Origin: Thermus altitudinis
Lineage (GTDB): Bacteria > Deinococcota > Deinococci > Deinococcales > Thermaceae
Length of the DNA stretch: 64,000 nucleotides
Direction of reading: 5' to 3'
NCBI RefSeq assembly: GCF_022760835.1
Contig: NZ_JAKTNQ010000012.1
Coordinates: 1-64,000, forward strand
How positions within the stretch are numbered: position 1 is the stretch's first letter; each line of letters starts with the position of its first letter. This document shows, one piece after another, positions 49,742 through 60,017 of this stretch. Position numbers and translations under genes: made by a program. Below the pieces are notes generated by a model, which worked only from the letters and a program-made list of their open reading frames with translations, was not told where the DNA came from and did no database searches.

Positions 49742-50929
49742 GTGCGCAAGTTGAGGCTGGTCACGTCCGAGTCGGTCACGGAAGGGCACCCGGATAAGCT
49801 GGCAGACCGGATCTCCGACGCCATCCTGGATGCTTTGATCGCCCAGGATAAGAAGGCCCGGGTGGCGGCGGAAACCCTGGTTACCACGGGGCTGGTGTTC
49901 GTGGCGGGGGAGATCACCACCGAGGGGTATGTGGATATTCCTGGTCTGGTGCGCAAGACGGTGAGGGAGGTGGGCTACACCCGGGCCAAGTACGGCTTTG
50001 ACGCCGACACCTGCGCGGTTCTCACCGCCATTGACGAGCAGTCCCCGGATATCGCCGGCGGGGTGAACCTCTCCTACGAATGGCGGGTGCTCAAGTCCAC
50101 CGACCCCCTGGACCGGGTGGGCGCCGGGGACCAGGGCCTGATGTTCGGCTACGCCACCGATGAGACCCCCGAGCTCATGCCCCTTCCCATCACCTTAGCC
50201 CACCGCCTCACCATGCGCCTGGCGGAGGTGCGCAAGACGGGTCTTCTTCCCTACCTGCGCCCCGACGGCAAGGCCCAGGTCACCGTGGTCTACGAGGGGG
50301 ATAGGCCCCTCTACGTGAAGACGGTGGTGGTTTCCGCCCAGCACTCTCCCGAGGTGGAGCAGGACCAGCTCCGGGAGGACCTGATCCGCGAGGTGGTGCG
50401 CCAGGCCATCCCCCCGGAGTACCTAAAGGAGGGGGAAACGGAGTACCTCATCAACCCCTCGGGCCGCTTCATCCTGGGGGGGCCCCATGCGGATACCGGG
50501 CTTACCGGGCGCAAGATTATCGTGGACACCTACGGGGGGGCGGTGCCCCATGGGGGCGGGGCCTTCAGCGGCAAGGACCCCACCAAGGTGGACCGCTCCG
50601 CCAGCTACTACGCCCGCTACATGGCCAAGAACCTGGTGGCGGCAGGCCTGGCCCGGCGGGCCATGGTGGAGCTGGCCTACGCCATCGGCAAAGCCCGGCC
50701 TGTTTCCCTGCGGGTGGAGACCTTCGGCACCGGGGTCTTACCGGACGAGAAGCTCACGGAGGTCGCCAAGCGGGTTTTTGATCCCCGGCCCTTGGCCATC
50801 ATCGAGGAGCTGGACCTCCTGAGGCCCATCTACACCCCCACCAGCGCCTACGGCCACTTTGGCCGCGCGGGCTTCCCCTGGGAGGAGACGGACCGGGTGG
50901 AGGCCCTAAGACGGGAAGCGGGCCTCTAA
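49742..50929 (+). CDS. metK: S-adenosylmethionine synthase
   Basis: A 395-residue enzyme: [19 protein letters not shown] at the start, [19 protein letters not shown] with the methionine and ATP loops, [20 protein letters not shown] and [19 protein letters not shown]. It condenses methionine and ATP to SAM, used by the radical SAM and methyltransferase enzymes in this window and by the polyamine route. The GTG at 49742 is chosen because it gives the family length. A longer open frame upstream is antisense to murI and is rejected. No SAM riboswitch was seen in the short leader. Confidence 0.97.
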   Translation: MRKLRLVTSESVTEGHPDKLADRISDAILDALIAQDKKARVAAETLVTTGLVFVAGEITTEGYVDIPGLVRKTVREVGYTRAKYGFDADTCAVLTAIDEQSPDIAGGVNLSYEWRVLKSTDPLDRVGAGDQGLMFGYATDETPELMPLPITLAHRLTMRLAEVRKTGLLPYLRPDGKAQVTVVYEGDRPLYVKTVVVSAQHSPEVEQDQLREDLIREVVRQAIPPEYLKEGETEYLINPSGRFILGGPHADTGLTGRKIIVDTYGGAVPHGGGAFSGKDPTKVDRSASYYARYMAKNLVAAGLARRAMVELAYAIGKARPVSLRVETFGTGVLPDEKLTEVAKRVFDPRPLAIIEELDLLRPIYTPTSAYGHFGRAGFPWEETDRVEALRREAGL

Positions 50930-50967
50930 GGCCACCCTGGCCCATGCCTGGGGGCCCCGCAAAAGGG

Positions 50968-52044
50968 CTAGCCCACCTCCACCCGGTTTTTCCCCCGGCG
51001 TTTGGCTTGGTAAAGGGCTTCGTCGGCCCGTTTCAGGAGGGAAAGGGGGGAGTCATCAGGGCGGGCCTCGGCTACCCCGATGCTGATGGTCATCCCTGCC
51101 ACAGGCGGAACCTTCAGGGCGGCCACCGCCTGGCGCAGGCGTCCGGCCAGGCGCACCGCCTGGGCCAGGGGGGTTTCCGCGAGGAGGATGGCGAACTCCT
51201 CCCCGCCCAGGCGCACGGGCCGGTCACTCTGCCGAAGGTGCTCTTCCAGGCAGCGGGCTAGGGTTTTGAGCACCCGGTCCCCCACGGGGTGGCCGTAGGT
51301 ATCGTTCACCTTCTTGAAGTCGTCCAGGTCCAAAATCATAAGGGAAAGGGGTCGGTTATACCGCTGGACGCGGAAGAGCTCCCGCTCAAGCACCAGATCC
51401 AGATAACGCCGGTTCCTAAGCCCAGTTAGGGGGTCGGTATAGGCTTCCAGCTGGGCCTCCAGGTACCCTTCCTTAACCCGCACCAGCATGTAGAGAAGGC
51501 CCACATAGGCCAGGTTGGCCCCGAAGAACTGGGCCAGGGCGTTGAGGTGTTCCGCATGGAAATGGCCGCGAACGCTTCCCAAGAGGGAAAGCAGAAAGAG
51601 GGTGAGCAGGTAGAGGAGGGCCAAGCGCACCGCCTGCGGCGTCTGAAAAAAGAGAAAGCTGCTGAAGTACACAAAGGGCACCCAGTAAGCGGCGGGGGAT
51701 AGGCCCATGGGGTTGGGCCTGATAAGGAGTTGGTAGGCCAGGGTGGTCAGGAGGTAGGAGGCCACCAGGGCATGGGCTGTGGCCAGGACCCAGGGGGAGG
51801 TGCGCGGCCAACGCCAGAGGATGAGGGCCAAAAGGGAAAACCCCAGGGCCAAAAAGGGGAGGAGGACCCGGTCCACGGGGTCCAACCCCACGGCCCTCGA
51901 GGCCAGAAAGGCTACCAAGGCCAGAAGGGCCCCCATGGGCAAGAGCCATAGGGCCGTTCTGCGCCTTAAAGGGTGCAAGGGGTCCAGGAGCTCGAGGGTG
52001 GGGTGCAAGCTAACCCCAGTATAGGGGACATGTACCCGGGCCAT
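50968..52044 (-). CDS. Membrane-bound diguanylate cyclase (GGDEF)
   Basis: A protein of up to 358 residues with five or six hydrophobic segments in the first 190 residues and a GGDEF domain after them. The active site is RLGGEEFAILL, with LDLDDFKKVNDTYGH carrying metal aspartates. The inhibitory RxxD site is present as RQSD five residues before GGEEF, so product feedback is likely. It makes cyclic di-GMP. The start is uncertain: TATACT lies nine bases before an in-frame TTG (52008), which would give a 346-residue protein. Confidence 0.92.
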   Translation of the reverse strand: MARVHVPYTGVSLHPTLELLDPLHPLRRRTALWLLPMGALLALVAFLASRAVGLDPVDRVLLPFLALGFSLLALILWRWPRTSPWVLATAHALVASYLLTTLAYQLLIRPNPMGLSPAAYWVPFVYFSSFLFFQTPQAVRLALLYLLTLFLLSLLGSVRGHFHAEHLNALAQFFGANLAYVGLLYMLVRVKEGYLEAQLEAYTDPLTGLRNRRYLDLVLERELFRVQRYNRPLSLMILDLDDFKKVNDTYGHPVGDRVLKTLARCLEEHLRQSDRPVRLGGEEFAILLAETPLAQAVRLAGRLRQAVAALKVPPVAGMTISIGVAEARPDDSPLSLLKRADEALYQAKRRGKNRVEVG

Positions 52045-52090
52045 GACCCCAGGATGGCCTAGTCCCCCTTAACGAACCCTTAACGACCCC

Positions 52091-53983
52091 TCAGTCCTCC
52101 AGGTAGGTGTAGCCCTGGAGCTCCCGCATATACCGTTCCAGGAAGGCCCCTTTTTCCACGGGGGAGAGGCGGCTTTGCCGTACCAGCCGCTCCACGCCCA
52201 GGAAGAGCTCCCGGGCGGTGAAGCCCATCTTCTCGATCACCTTCTCCGCGGTCTCCCCGGGAACGAAGCGCTCAATGGCAAACCCTTCCTCGTCCACCAC
52301 CACGTGGGCCTCCCCCACCTGGCCGAAGAGGTTGTGGTTGCTGCCCAACACGTCCTGGTAGGCTCCCACCAGGAAGACCCCCAGGTAATAGTCCTCCCCC
52401 GGGCGGATGGGGTGGACGGGCAGGCTCTGGCGCACATCGTGCAGGTCAATGAAGCGGTCGATCTTGCCGTCGGAGTCGCAGGAGATATCCACCAGGGTGG
52501 CCTGGCGGGTGGGGGGCTCGTGGAGGCGGCTTAGGGGGACGATGGGGAAGAGCTGGTGGATGGCCCAGGCATCGGGAAGGCTTTGAAAGATGGAAAAGTT
52601 ACAAACCAGCTTGTCGGCCAGGAGCTTTTCCAGGTCCTCAAACTCATCGGGAGCGTAGGGCAGATCCCGCACGATGGCGTACACCCGCCGGGCGATGTGG
52701 TAAAAGATCTCCTCCGCCAGGGCGCGGTCCCTTAGGGATACCAGCCCCAGGTCGTAAAGGGTCTGCAGGGTTTCCTTGTCGGCGAAGGCGTCGTGGTAGA
52801 CCTCGCGGAAGTTTTTGGGGGAAAGGGTTTCTAGGCTTTCCCACAGCTCCTTGACCAAGGGGTGGGCCTCCTCCGGGGGAGGATTGGGCCGGGTCTCCCC
52901 TGGGGGGGTGATCACGTCAATGACCTCGAGGACCAGGACCTCATGGTACGCGGTGACCGCCCGGCCCGACTCCGTGACCAGGATGGGGTGGGGCTCCCCC
53001 TGGGCCTCCACCACCTCCTTGGTCACGTAGACCAGGTCCTCGGCGTACTCGGGAAGGGTGTAGTTGGCGGAAGCGTAGAAGTTGGTCTTGGAGCCGTCGT
53101 AGTCCACGGCCAGGCCCCCGCCCAGGTTGAGGTACTGGAGAGGGGCCCCCAGCTTCCTGAGCTGCACATAGGTCTGGGCCGCCTCCCGCACCGCCGCCTT
53201 GATCTTGCGGATATCCGTCACCTGGCTGCCAATGTGGGCATGGACCATGACCAGGGCCTCCAGGAGGCCTTCCTCCTTCAGGATCTCCACCGCCCGGACG
53301 ATCTCCGGGGTGGTGAGGCCGAACTTGGCGTTTTCCCCCCCGCTGGCCTCCCACTGCCCGGCTCCCTTGGCCTTTAGTTTGTAACGGATGCCCAGCTGGG
53401 GGCGTACGCCAAGTTCCTTGGAGATCCGGATCACCCGGGGAAGCTCGGCGAACTTCTCCAGGGTGATGACCACGTTCCGGGAAAGCTTCCTCCCGGTCAG
53501 GGCCAGGCGGATGAAGTCGTCGTCCTTGAAGCCATTGGTGGTGATGAGGGCTTCCGGGGAGAGGTCCTGGGCCAGGATTAAGGCCAGCTCGGCCTTGCTC
53601 CCCGCCTCGAGGCCATAGTGATAGGGCTTCCCCGCCTTGGCCACGGTTTCCAGCACCAAGCGGCGCTGGTTCACCTTCACGGGATAGACCCCGCGGTACG
53701 CTCCTCGGTAGCCGTACTTTTCCATGGCCTTCCGGAAGGCCTCGTTCAGCTCCTTTACCCGGGCCTCGAGGATCTGGGGAAACCGAAGCACCAAAGGTAA
53801 AGGCCGTCCCTCGTCCCTAAGGGCTTCCACGATTTCCAAAAGGGAGGCGGAAGGGCCTTCCGGGCCCAAGGGGGTTACCTCCAACTCTCCGTCCCGCCCT
53901 ACCCGGAAAAACCCCGCTCCCCAGTAGGGCACCAGGTAGATCTCCTCCGCTTCTTTGGGGGAAAAGCGCCTGGCGGTCTTCAA
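52091..53983 (-). CDS. speA: Biosynthetic arginine decarboxylase
   Basis: A 630-residue PLP enzyme of the SpeA family: YLVPYWGAGFFRVGRDGELE, the lysine-bearing VYPVKVNQRRLVLE, GLEAGSKAELALIL, VHAHIGSQVTDI, LNLGGGLAVDYDGS and DISCDSDGKIDRF. It converts arginine to agmatine. In Thermus, agmatine is the entry to aminopropylagmatine and long polyamines. I chose TTG 53983 because GGAGGG lies five bases upstream and the start fits the family; ATG 54007, with GGAGGT eight bases upstream, is the alternative. It follows the DUF72 gene directly. Confidence 0.95.
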   Translation of the reverse strand: MKTARRFSPKEAEEIYLVPYWGAGFFRVGRDGELEVTPLGPEGPSASLLEIVEALRDEGRPLPLVLRFPQILEARVKELNEAFRKAMEKYGYRGAYRGVYPVKVNQRRLVLETVAKAGKPYHYGLEAGSKAELALILAQDLSPEALITTNGFKDDDFIRLALTGRKLSRNVVITLEKFAELPRVIRISKELGVRPQLGIRYKLKAKGAGQWEASGGENAKFGLTTPEIVRAVEILKEEGLLEALVMVHAHIGSQVTDIRKIKAAVREAAQTYVQLRKLGAPLQYLNLGGGLAVDYDGSKTNFYASANYTLPEYAEDLVYVTKEVVEAQGEPHPILVTESGRAVTAYHEVLVLEVIDVITPPGETRPNPPPEEAHPLVKELWESLETLSPKNFREVYHDAFADKETLQTLYDLGLVSLRDRALAEEIFYHIARRVYAIVRDLPYAPDEFEDLEKLLADKLVCNFSIFQSLPDAWAIHQLFPIVPLSRLHEPPTRQATLVDISCDSDGKIDRFIDLHDVRQSLPVHPIRPGEDYYLGVFLVGAYQDVLGSNHNLFGQVGEAHVVVDEEGFAIERFVPGETAEKVIEKMGFTARELFLGVERLVRQSRLSPVEKGAFLERYMRELQGYTYLED

Positions 53984-53984
53984 G

Positions 53985-54596
53985 CTAGCCCTCCGGGGCT
54001 GACCCATCCTGGTCAACCTCCGCCCCCAAGTGTAGGACGGAAGGGGCGGCTTGGGAAGGGGCTGGACTTACGTAGAGGTAACCCTGGCCTTCTTGGGAGA
54101 TTTCCCCAAGCCGTGCCCTTTGGGAGGCCTCCGGGTCCACCAGGTAAAGAAAGGGACCTTCCAGCCGGTTTACCAGGGCATAACCCCTCATGCGCAAGAG
54201 GGGATGCAGGGCCTCCTCCGCCTGGAAGGCAAGGGGGACGGGCCCCACTTCCTTCTGGACTTCCTCCAGAAGATCCAGCCAGCGGGCCAGTTGGGCAGGC
54301 TCCACGCCCGCGGGCACCAAAAGCCGCACCGCTCCCCGCTTGTCGCCAAAAAGCCGGAAGCGCCTCAGAAAACGCCTCAGGGTGCGCCTTTCCTCCCCCG
54401 AGGGCCTAAAGGTGAGGTGCTTGTGGCCATAGACGCTGAAGCGAAACCCTTCGGGGGCCAAGGCCCTTAACCGGCTTATGGTCTTCCTGTCCCCCACCCG
54501 GTGCCACCAGGAAAGCTCCACCGTGGGGAAGGCCTTGGCGTAGGCCTTAAAACCCCCGGGGTAGCCCCTATACCCCCTAAGCCCTTCCAGGATCAA
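53985..54596 (-). CDS. DUF72-family protein
   Basis: A 203-residue protein of the DUF72 group, a TIM-barrel-like family of unknown activity: YPGGFKAYAKAFPTVELSWW, RFSVYGHKHLTF and RRFLRRFRLFGDKRGAVRLL. It seems shorter than typical members (about 240-250 residues), lacking part of the C-terminal half. The TTG start at 54596 has GGAGG six bases upstream and overlaps the hydrolase end by 20 bases. It forms an operon with speA. Function unknown. Confidence 0.75.
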   Translation of the reverse strand: MILEGLRGYRGYPGGFKAYAKAFPTVELSWWHRVGDRKTISRLRALAPEGFRFSVYGHKHLTFRPSGEERRTLRRFLRRFRLFGDKRGAVRLLVPAGVEPAQLARWLDLLEEVQKEVGPVPLAFQAEEALHPLLRMRGYALVNRLEGPFLYLVDPEASQRARLGEISQEGQGYLYVSPAPSQAAPSVLHLGAEVDQDGSAPEG

Positions 54597-55293
54597 GCCA
54601 CGCCTCCAAAAAGGCCAGCCCCATCCGGGCCATCAAGGGGGTGATGGTGTGCCCAGCTCCCTCCTCCACGAAACGGGCAAGCCGCCCCTCGGGGTAATGG
54701 GGCCTCAAGGCCTCCACGGTTTTTTCCATGCGGGAAAGGGGCACGATCAGGTCCTTGGTGCCGTGGAGGTGAAGAAGGGGTACACCCCCATAGGCTTCTC
54801 CCCTCAGGGCAGGGGGGGTTTCGTAAAGGGCCAAAACCTTGGCGTCCGCCACCTCCTGCCCTTGGGGGAGCTTCATGGGGAAACCGCTACCGATGAAGGC
54901 CAAGGCCCCTTCCGCCCGGAACCCCTGGGAAAGGAGGAGATGGACCACAAAGGCCCCCATGCTTCCTCCCGCCAGAAAAAGGGGAAGGCGGTAGCGCTCC
55001 CTGGCCTCCTGGGCTACCCTCTTGGCCTCCTCGGCAAAGGCCAAGGCCACCTGGTACACCTCCTCCACGTAGCGGGGGCTTTTGGAGGAAGGGGGCGGGC
55101 CTTCCCGCATCCCGTGCCGGGGGGCATCAAAGGCCAGGAGGAGAAAGCCCTTTTCCGCATACCCTGGGAGCAGGGAAAGGATGTGCTCCTTGGATCCCTG
55201 AAGCCCGTGGAGGGCGAGGAGGAGGGCCCTGGGGCGTTCGGGGATATGGGCCAGCACGCTCTGCCCCGCCAGGGTAAACGCCTCTTTCCGCAT
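54577..55293 (-). CDS. Alpha/beta hydrolase
   Basis: A 238-residue cytoplasmic hydrolase. LLLALHGLQGSKEHILSLLP gives the oxyanion region, FDAPRHGMREGP follows, the nucleophile elbow is GGSMGAFVVH, HLHGTKDLIVPLS bears the acidic residue, and EEGAGHTITP the catalytic histidine. An esterase or dienelactone-hydrolase-like role is inferred. ATG 55293 follows GAGGGAAG, which excludes the longer upstream frame that would run antiparallel into prs. It is between prs and DUF72 in one operon. Confidence 0.87.
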   Translation of the reverse strand: MRKEAFTLAGQSVLAHIPERPRALLLALHGLQGSKEHILSLLPGYAEKGFLLLAFDAPRHGMREGPPPSSKSPRYVEEVYQVALAFAEEAKRVAQEARERYRLPLFLAGGSMGAFVVHLLLSQGFRAEGALAFIGSGFPMKLPQGQEVADAKVLALYETPPALRGEAYGGVPLLHLHGTKDLIVPLSRMEKTVEALRPHYPEGRLARFVEEGAGHTITPLMARMGLAFLEAWLDPGRA

Positions 55294-55303
55294 GCGGCTT
55301 CCC

Positions 55304-56236
55304 TCAGGTGAAAAGGCTGGACACCGACTCCCCCCGGTGGATGCGCCAGATGGCCTCGGCGAAGATAGGGGCCACGGGGAGGGTCTTGAGCTTGGGACCT
55401 TCCTTGGGAGGACAGGTGTCGGTGGCCGCCACCTCCCGCACCGGGCTTTTGGCGATGCGCTCCAGGGCCGGTCCCACATAGACCCCGTGGGTGGCGGCGG
55501 CGTAGACCTCCTTGGCCCCTGCCTGCAACAGGGCCTCCACCGCCTCCACCAGGCTTCCTGCGGTGGAGATCTCGTCGTCCACGATCAGGGCGGTTTTCCC
55601 CTTGACCTCCCCCACCAGCATCCGGACCCGTACCTCGGTGTCGGAAACCCGCTCCTTGTCAATGAAGGCCAAGGGGAGGCGGAGGCGCCGGGCCAGGGAG
55701 CTAGCCCTTTTGAGGTCCCCGGCATCCGGGGCCACTACCACGGCATTGTCCAGGTCCACCCGGGTGGCGAAGTGGTTGGCGATGACGGGCTCGGCGGAGA
55801 GGTGGTCCACGGGCACCTTAAAGAACCCGTGCACCTGGGGGGAGTGTAGGGTCATGGTGAGTACCCGGTCGGCCCCGGCGGTCTGGAGAAGATCGGCCAC
55901 CAGCCTGGCGGCGATGGAGATGCGGGGGGCGTCCTTCTTGTCGCTGCGGGCATAGGAGAAGTAGGGGATGACCGCCGTGACCCGGGCGGCGCTGGCCCCC
56001 TTGGCGGCGTCAATCATCATGAGAAGCTCCATGAGGTGGTCCTGCACGGGGGGGGTTAGGGACTGGACGATGAAGACATCCCCTTCCCTTAGGCTTTCCT
56101 CAAAGCGCACGAAGAGGTTGTCGTTGGCGAAGCGCTGGGTGGCGCTTTTGCCCAGGGGAAGGCCTAGGGCCTCAGCGATGGCTTGGGCTAAGGGCTTATT
56201 GGACTGACCAGAGAAGATCAGCAGGGGGCGGTCCAT
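55304..56236 (-). CDS. prs: Ribose-phosphate pyrophosphokinase
   Basis: A 310-residue PRPP synthetase: [19 protein letters not shown] at the start, [19 protein letters not shown], the flexible loop [14 protein letters not shown], and the PRPP-binding motif [16 protein letters not shown]. It makes PRPP for nucleotide, histidine and tryptophan synthesis. ATG 56236 is the family start. The hydrolase, DUF72 and speA genes follow closely on the same strand. Confidence 0.96.
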   Translation of the reverse strand: MDRPLLIFSGQSNKPLAQAIAEALGLPLGKSATQRFANDNLFVRFEESLREGDVFIVQSLTPPVQDHLMELLMMIDAAKGASAARVTAVIPYFSYARSDKKDAPRISIAARLVADLLQTAGADRVLTMTLHSPQVHGFFKVPVDHLSAEPVIANHFATRVDLDNAVVVAPDAGDLKRASSLARRLRLPLAFIDKERVSDTEVRVRMLVGEVKGKTALIVDDEISTAGSLVEAVEALLQAGAKEVYAAATHGVYVGPALERIAKSPVREVAATDTCPPKEGPKLKTLPVAPIFAEAIWRIHRGESVSSLFT

Positions 56237-56335
56237 GCCGTTCCCCAAGATACCACGCCCCAGGGGTAGGCTTCCCGCTTCCCTCCCCAAGGGCTAGCGT
56301 GTGGGGGCTACCTCGGTCAGCCCTAAAGGGGCTAC

Positions 56336-57466
56336 TTAAAGGAGGGTAAGGCCCTCCTGCAAGGGGGTGGTGACCTCGAGGCCCTCGGGGTGCACATAGA
56401 CGTTCACCTCGGTGCGCACCCCGAAATCGGGTAGGTAAACCCCGGGTTCCACGGTGAAGGCCAGCCCCGGCACCAGGGGGCGGAAGTCGTGGGTTTCCAG
56501 GTCGTCCAGGTGGGGGCCGGAGCCGTGGACCTCCTCCCCCAGGTTGTGCCCCGTGCGGTGGCGGATGTAAGGCCCGTAGCCCTCCCCTTCCAAAAGGCCC
56601 CGGGCCACCCGGTCCACCTCAAAGCCCTTGGGGTAGTGCCCTTTTCCGTAGGCCTCGGCCAGGAAGCGGATGGCGGCATCCCGGGCCCTGGCCACCGCCT
56701 GGAAGGCCCGGTGGGCCCCTTCAGGAGGCCTTAGACCCGCCATCCAGGTGATGTCGGCGTAGACCCCCCCTTTTTCCTTGGCCCACAGGTCCAAAAGCAC
56801 CACCTCGCCCTCCTCGAGGACCTTGTCCGTGGGGGCGTGGTGAGGGTTGGCGGCGTTTCGGCCAAAGGCCACCATGGGGGGATGGTCAAAGACCAGCCCC
56901 TGTTCCTCCAAGGCCTGGACCAAGAGGGCCTGCACGGCTTTTTCCGTGGGCCTGGGGCTTTGCTGCAGGAAGGCCAGCGCTCGGTCCCTGGCGGCCACCA
57001 AGCCCTTCACCGCCCGGCGGTGGCTCTTTAGCTTCGCCTCTCCCCAGGTTTGGAAGAGGAGGAGCAGGGGCCAGGAGGACACGAGCTCGAGGCCCATCCC
57101 CCTAAGGAGGTCCAGGCTGCCCCCATCCACCCGGGAGAGGTAAGGGATCAGCCCCCCGGGCACGTATTCAAGGGCAATCCGCCTTTTCCCTTCCGTAAGC
57201 TCCCTAAGGGTTTCCAGGTATCCTTGCCAGGTGTGGTAGGTGCACCTTTGCCCAGGCAGGGGGGGGAAGAGGCTTTCCTCTATGGCGTGGCAGAGGAGGG
57301 TGGGCTCCCCCTCCTGGGGGATGAGGTAGGCGAAGCGCCGGGTGAGGTGAAGGGGGCTGAGGGCGAGGACCTCGAGGGCCAGGGGGTTGCTCCGGCCAAA
57401 GGAGAGGAGAAGCCAGCCATCCAGCCTCTCCTCCCTAAGTACCTCCTGTATGCGGGCTAGGTCCAT
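56336..57466 (-). CDS. M24-family aminopeptidase (Xaa-Pro dipeptidase-like)
   Basis: A 376-residue protein with an N-terminal creatinase-like domain (residues 1-140) and a pita-bread metallopeptidase domain. The metal ligands are in [18 protein letters not shown] (two Asp), [17 protein letters not shown] (His), [11 protein letters not shown] (Glu) and VRTEVNVYV (Glu). It would cleave Xaa-Pro peptides, working with PepF in peptide use. ATG 57466 has GGATGGAGGC as a ribosome binding site. It stands alone and is divergent from the IscA-type gene. Confidence 0.92.
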   Translation of the reverse strand: MDLARIQEVLREERLDGWLLLSFGRSNPLALEVLALSPLHLTRRFAYLIPQEGEPTLLCHAIEESLFPPLPGQRCTYHTWQGYLETLRELTEGKRRIALEYVPGGLIPYLSRVDGGSLDLLRGMGLELVSSWPLLLLFQTWGEAKLKSHRRAVKGLVAARDRALAFLQQSPRPTEKAVQALLVQALEEQGLVFDHPPMVAFGRNAANPHHAPTDKVLEEGEVVLLDLWAKEKGGVYADITWMAGLRPPEGAHRAFQAVARARDAAIRFLAEAYGKGHYPKGFEVDRVARGLLEGEGYGPYIRHRTGHNLGEEVHGSGPHLDDLETHDFRPLVPGLAFTVEPGVYLPDFGVRTEVNVYVHPEGLEVTTPLQEGLTLL

Positions 57467-57547
57467 GCCTCCATCCTAGCCCTTGGAACCCACCTCACCT
57501 TTCCTTACCCCTCACGTGCTACGGTAGGGGGTAGGGAGGTTGGGAAG

Positions 57548-57928
57548 ATGCGGGAAACCCAGGAAGCCGTGATCCGTATCACCCCTCTGGCGGCGGAGAA
57601 GGCCAAGGAGATCCTGGCCCGTTATGGCAAGGAGCAGGCCGCCATCCGGGTCTACATCAAGTCTGGCGGGTGCTCGGGATTCCAATACGGCATGGCCGTG
57701 GACGAGAGGGAGCTTCCGGGGGACACCTTCGTGGAGATGCACGGGGTGCGCCTGGCGGTGGACCCCATGTCCTTGCCCTACCTGGTGGGCTCGGAAATAG
57801 ACTGGGTGGAAAGCCTCATGGGCGGGGGATTTACCGTGCATAACCCCAACGCCGCCAGCACCTGCGGTTGCGGCCACTCCTTCCGCACCAAGGACCAGGA
57901 GGGGGAGGCCCGCACCTGCGGCCACTAA
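57548..57928 (+). CDS. Iron-sulfur cluster assembly protein, IscA/SufA/ErpA type
   Basis: A 126-residue A-type carrier protein. The three cluster cysteines are Cys42 in [11 protein letters not shown] and Cys106/Cys108 in [10 protein letters not shown]. An extra C-terminal tail ends TCGH, with a fourth cysteine not found in most members. It transfers clusters to apo-proteins. ATG 57548 has GGGAGGTTGGGAAG upstream, a good site. A terminator follows. Confidence 0.94.
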   Translation: MRETQEAVIRITPLAAEKAKEILARYGKEQAAIRVYIKSGGCSGFQYGMAVDERELPGDTFVEMHGVRLAVDPMSLPYLVGSEIDWVESLMGGGFTVHNPNAASTCGCGHSFRTKDQEGEARTCGH

Positions 57929-57941
57929 GGGCCTTTTGAGC

Positions 57942-57970
57942 AAGGGGGCCTGGTTTCAGGCCCCCTTTAC
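57942..57970 (+). terminator. Terminator after the IscA-type gene
   Basis: AAGGGGGCCTG (57942-57952) pairs with CAGGCCCCCTT (57957-57967) around GTTT, followed by TAC. The stem is eleven pairs long; the U tract is short. Confidence 0.75.
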
Positions 57971-57980
57971 CCTTCTCCCA

Positions 57981-58008
57981 TTGACCCTAAGAAAGGGAGC
58001 CGTATAAT
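57981..58008 (+). promoter_or_regulatory. Promoter of the peptide importer
   Basis: TTGACC (57981-57986) and a perfect TATAAT (58003-58008) are spaced by 16 bases. Transcription starts about 40 bases before the binding-protein ATG. Confidence 0.85.
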
Positions 58009-58054
58009 AACCTCGGCCACTAAGGGTAGTGCCACGATGGAGAAAGGAGGCCGT

Positions 58055-59923
58055 ATGAGAAAAGTAGGCAAGCTGGCTGTACTCGGTTTAACCGCCCTGG
58101 GCCTGGCCCTGGCGGGGCCTCAGGACAACAGCCTGGTCATTGGGGCTTCCCAGGAGCCTAGGGTACTGGCGGGGGACTTCCTGAGCATCATCTCCAACCA
58201 GGCCATCAAGAGCGAGATTGAAGGTTATCTCTTTGCCCCCTTCATTGGCTTCAACGCCGATAGCCAGAACTTCCCCGTTCTGGCCACCGAGGTGCCCACG
58301 GAGAAGAACGGGCGCCTGCGGGTGACCGACATCGGCGGGGGCAAGAAGCGGTTGGAGATGGACCTCACCATCCGCCCCGATGCCCGCTGGTCCGACGGCA
58401 AACCCATCACCACCGAGGACGTGCAGTTCTACTTTGAGGTGGGCAAGGCCAAGGGCATGCCCCTCCTGAACCCCGACTACTGGGAGCGGGTGAGCCTGAA
58501 GGTCAAGGATGCCCGCAACTTCACCGTGACCTTTGAGCCCGCCTACTACTACGACACCTACGGCTCCCCCATGGGCTATGCGCCCAAGCACATCATGGGG
58601 GCGGAGTGGGAGAAGGTGAAGGCGGCGGCCCGTAACCTGGACCCCGATAAGGATGCGGAGAAGCTCAACGAGCTCTACCGCAACTTCTTCCTCAAGTTCG
58701 CCACCCCTCAGGCCCTGAACCGGGGTGCCATGGTCTACTCGGGCGCCTTCAAGCTGAAGCGCTGGGTGCCGGGGAACTCCATTGAGATGGAGCGGAACCC
58801 CAACTTCCCCATCAAGCCTGAGGGTGGGGAGAGCAAGTACGTGCAGAAGGTGGTCTACCGCTTCATCCAGAACACCAACTCCCTCCTGGTGGCGGTGATC
58901 GGGGGCTCCATTGACGCCACCTCCAGCGTCTCCCTCACCTTTGACCAAGGCCGTAGCCGGCAGCTGACCTCCCGTGCCCCTGGCCGCTTTGACATCTGGT
59001 TCGTGCCCGGGGCCATCTGGGAGCACATTGACATCAATAAGTTCACCAACTGCCAGCAGGTGAGGGACCTAGGCCTGGACGACGTCCGCACCCGCCAGGC
59101 CCTCCTCCACGCCATGAACCGGGAAGGGTTGGTGAAGGCCTTCTTTGATGGCCTCCAGCCCGTGGCCCACACCTGGATCGCCCCCGTCAACCCCCTCTTC
59201 AACCCCAACGTCAAGAAGTACGAGTTTGACCTGAAGAAGGCCGAGGCCCTCCTGGCGCAGATGGGTTGGAGGAAGGGTCCGGATGGCATCCTCCAGCGCA
59301 CCGTGGGCGGGCGTACCGTGCGCTTTGAGATCGAGTACGTGACCACTGCCGGCAACGCCATCCGCGAGCGCACCCAGCAGTTCTTCGCCGAGGACCTCAA
59401 GAAGATCGGCATTGCTGTCAAGATCAACAACGCCCCCTCGGCCGTGGTCTTCTCCGACGACTACATCCAGCGGGCCAGCGAGTGCAAGTGGACCGGGATG
59501 TTTGAGTTCGCCTGGGTTTCCAGCCTGGCCGAGGATGGCTCCCTCTTCCAGTACAAGAACCTGAACACCGGGGCCATCATGGTGCCCACCAAGGAGAACA
59601 ACTACCAGGGCCAGAATATCGGCGGCTGGCGGAACGACGAGTTTGACCGCCTGACCAGCCAAGGGGTGCTGGAGTTTGACGAGGCCAAGCGGAAACAGCT
59701 CTTCTGGAAGGCCCAGGAGATCTGGGCGGAGGAGCTTCCTGCTCTGCCCCTCTACTTCCGCGCCAACCCCTACGTGGTGCGCAAGGGCCTGGTCAACTAC
59801 GTGGCCAGCGCCTATGCAGGTGGCTTCGGCTACCCCGGCTGGAACGCCTGGGAGATCGGTTGGGAAAGCCGCGGTGCCGTGAAGAAGTGGGACCAGGCGA
59901 AGTACGCCCTTTCCATCAAGTAG
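58055..59923 (+). CDS. Dipeptide/oligopeptide ABC transporter substrate-binding protein
   Basis: A 622-residue family-5 binding protein with a signal peptide (MRKVGKLAVLGLTALGLALA) and no lipobox cysteine. It has the group's markers: RPDARWSDGKPITTEDVQFY near residue 115, the long central region with GAFKLKRWVPGNSIEMERN, and LPLYFRANPYVVRKGL near the end. It captures peptides, or possibly other solutes, in the periplasm. ATG 58055 is preceded by AAAGGAGG; an in-frame ATG 18 bases earlier overlaps the site. A terminator follows before the permease genes. Confidence 0.92.
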   Translation: MRKVGKLAVLGLTALGLALAGPQDNSLVIGASQEPRVLAGDFLSIISNQAIKSEIEGYLFAPFIGFNADSQNFPVLATEVPTEKNGRLRVTDIGGGKKRLEMDLTIRPDARWSDGKPITTEDVQFYFEVGKAKGMPLLNPDYWERVSLKVKDARNFTVTFEPAYYYDTYGSPMGYAPKHIMGAEWEKVKAAARNLDPDKDAEKLNELYRNFFLKFATPQALNRGAMVYSGAFKLKRWVPGNSIEMERNPNFPIKPEGGESKYVQKVVYRFIQNTNSLLVAVIGGSIDATSSVSLTFDQGRSRQLTSRAPGRFDIWFVPGAIWEHIDINKFTNCQQVRDLGLDDVRTRQALLHAMNREGLVKAFFDGLQPVAHTWIAPVNPLFNPNVKKYEFDLKKAEALLAQMGWRKGPDGILQRTVGGRTVRFEIEYVTTAGNAIRERTQQFFAEDLKKIGIAVKINNAPSAVVFSDDYIQRASECKWTGMFEFAWVSSLAEDGSLFQYKNLNTGAIMVPTKENNYQGQNIGGWRNDEFDRLTSQGVLEFDEAKRKQLFWKAQEIWAEELPALPLYFRANPYVVRKGLVNYVASAYAGGFGYPGWNAWEIGWESRGAVKKWDQAKYALSIK

Positions 59924-59938
59924 CCGTGGTATAGTGGG

Positions 59939-59970
59939 GCCCGCTGGGCGTCTAGCCCAGCGGGCTTTTT
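59939..59970 (+). terminator. Hairpin terminator between binding protein and permeases
   Basis: GCCCGCTGGGC (59939-59949) pairs with GCCCAGCGGGC (59955-59965) around GTCTA, followed by TTTTT. It would end most transcripts and let the binding protein exceed the permeases. Confidence 0.9.
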
Positions 59971-60017
59971 GGTCAGCCGATAGGCTATTTGGAGGCTAAA
60001 AAACAGGAGGTACAAAG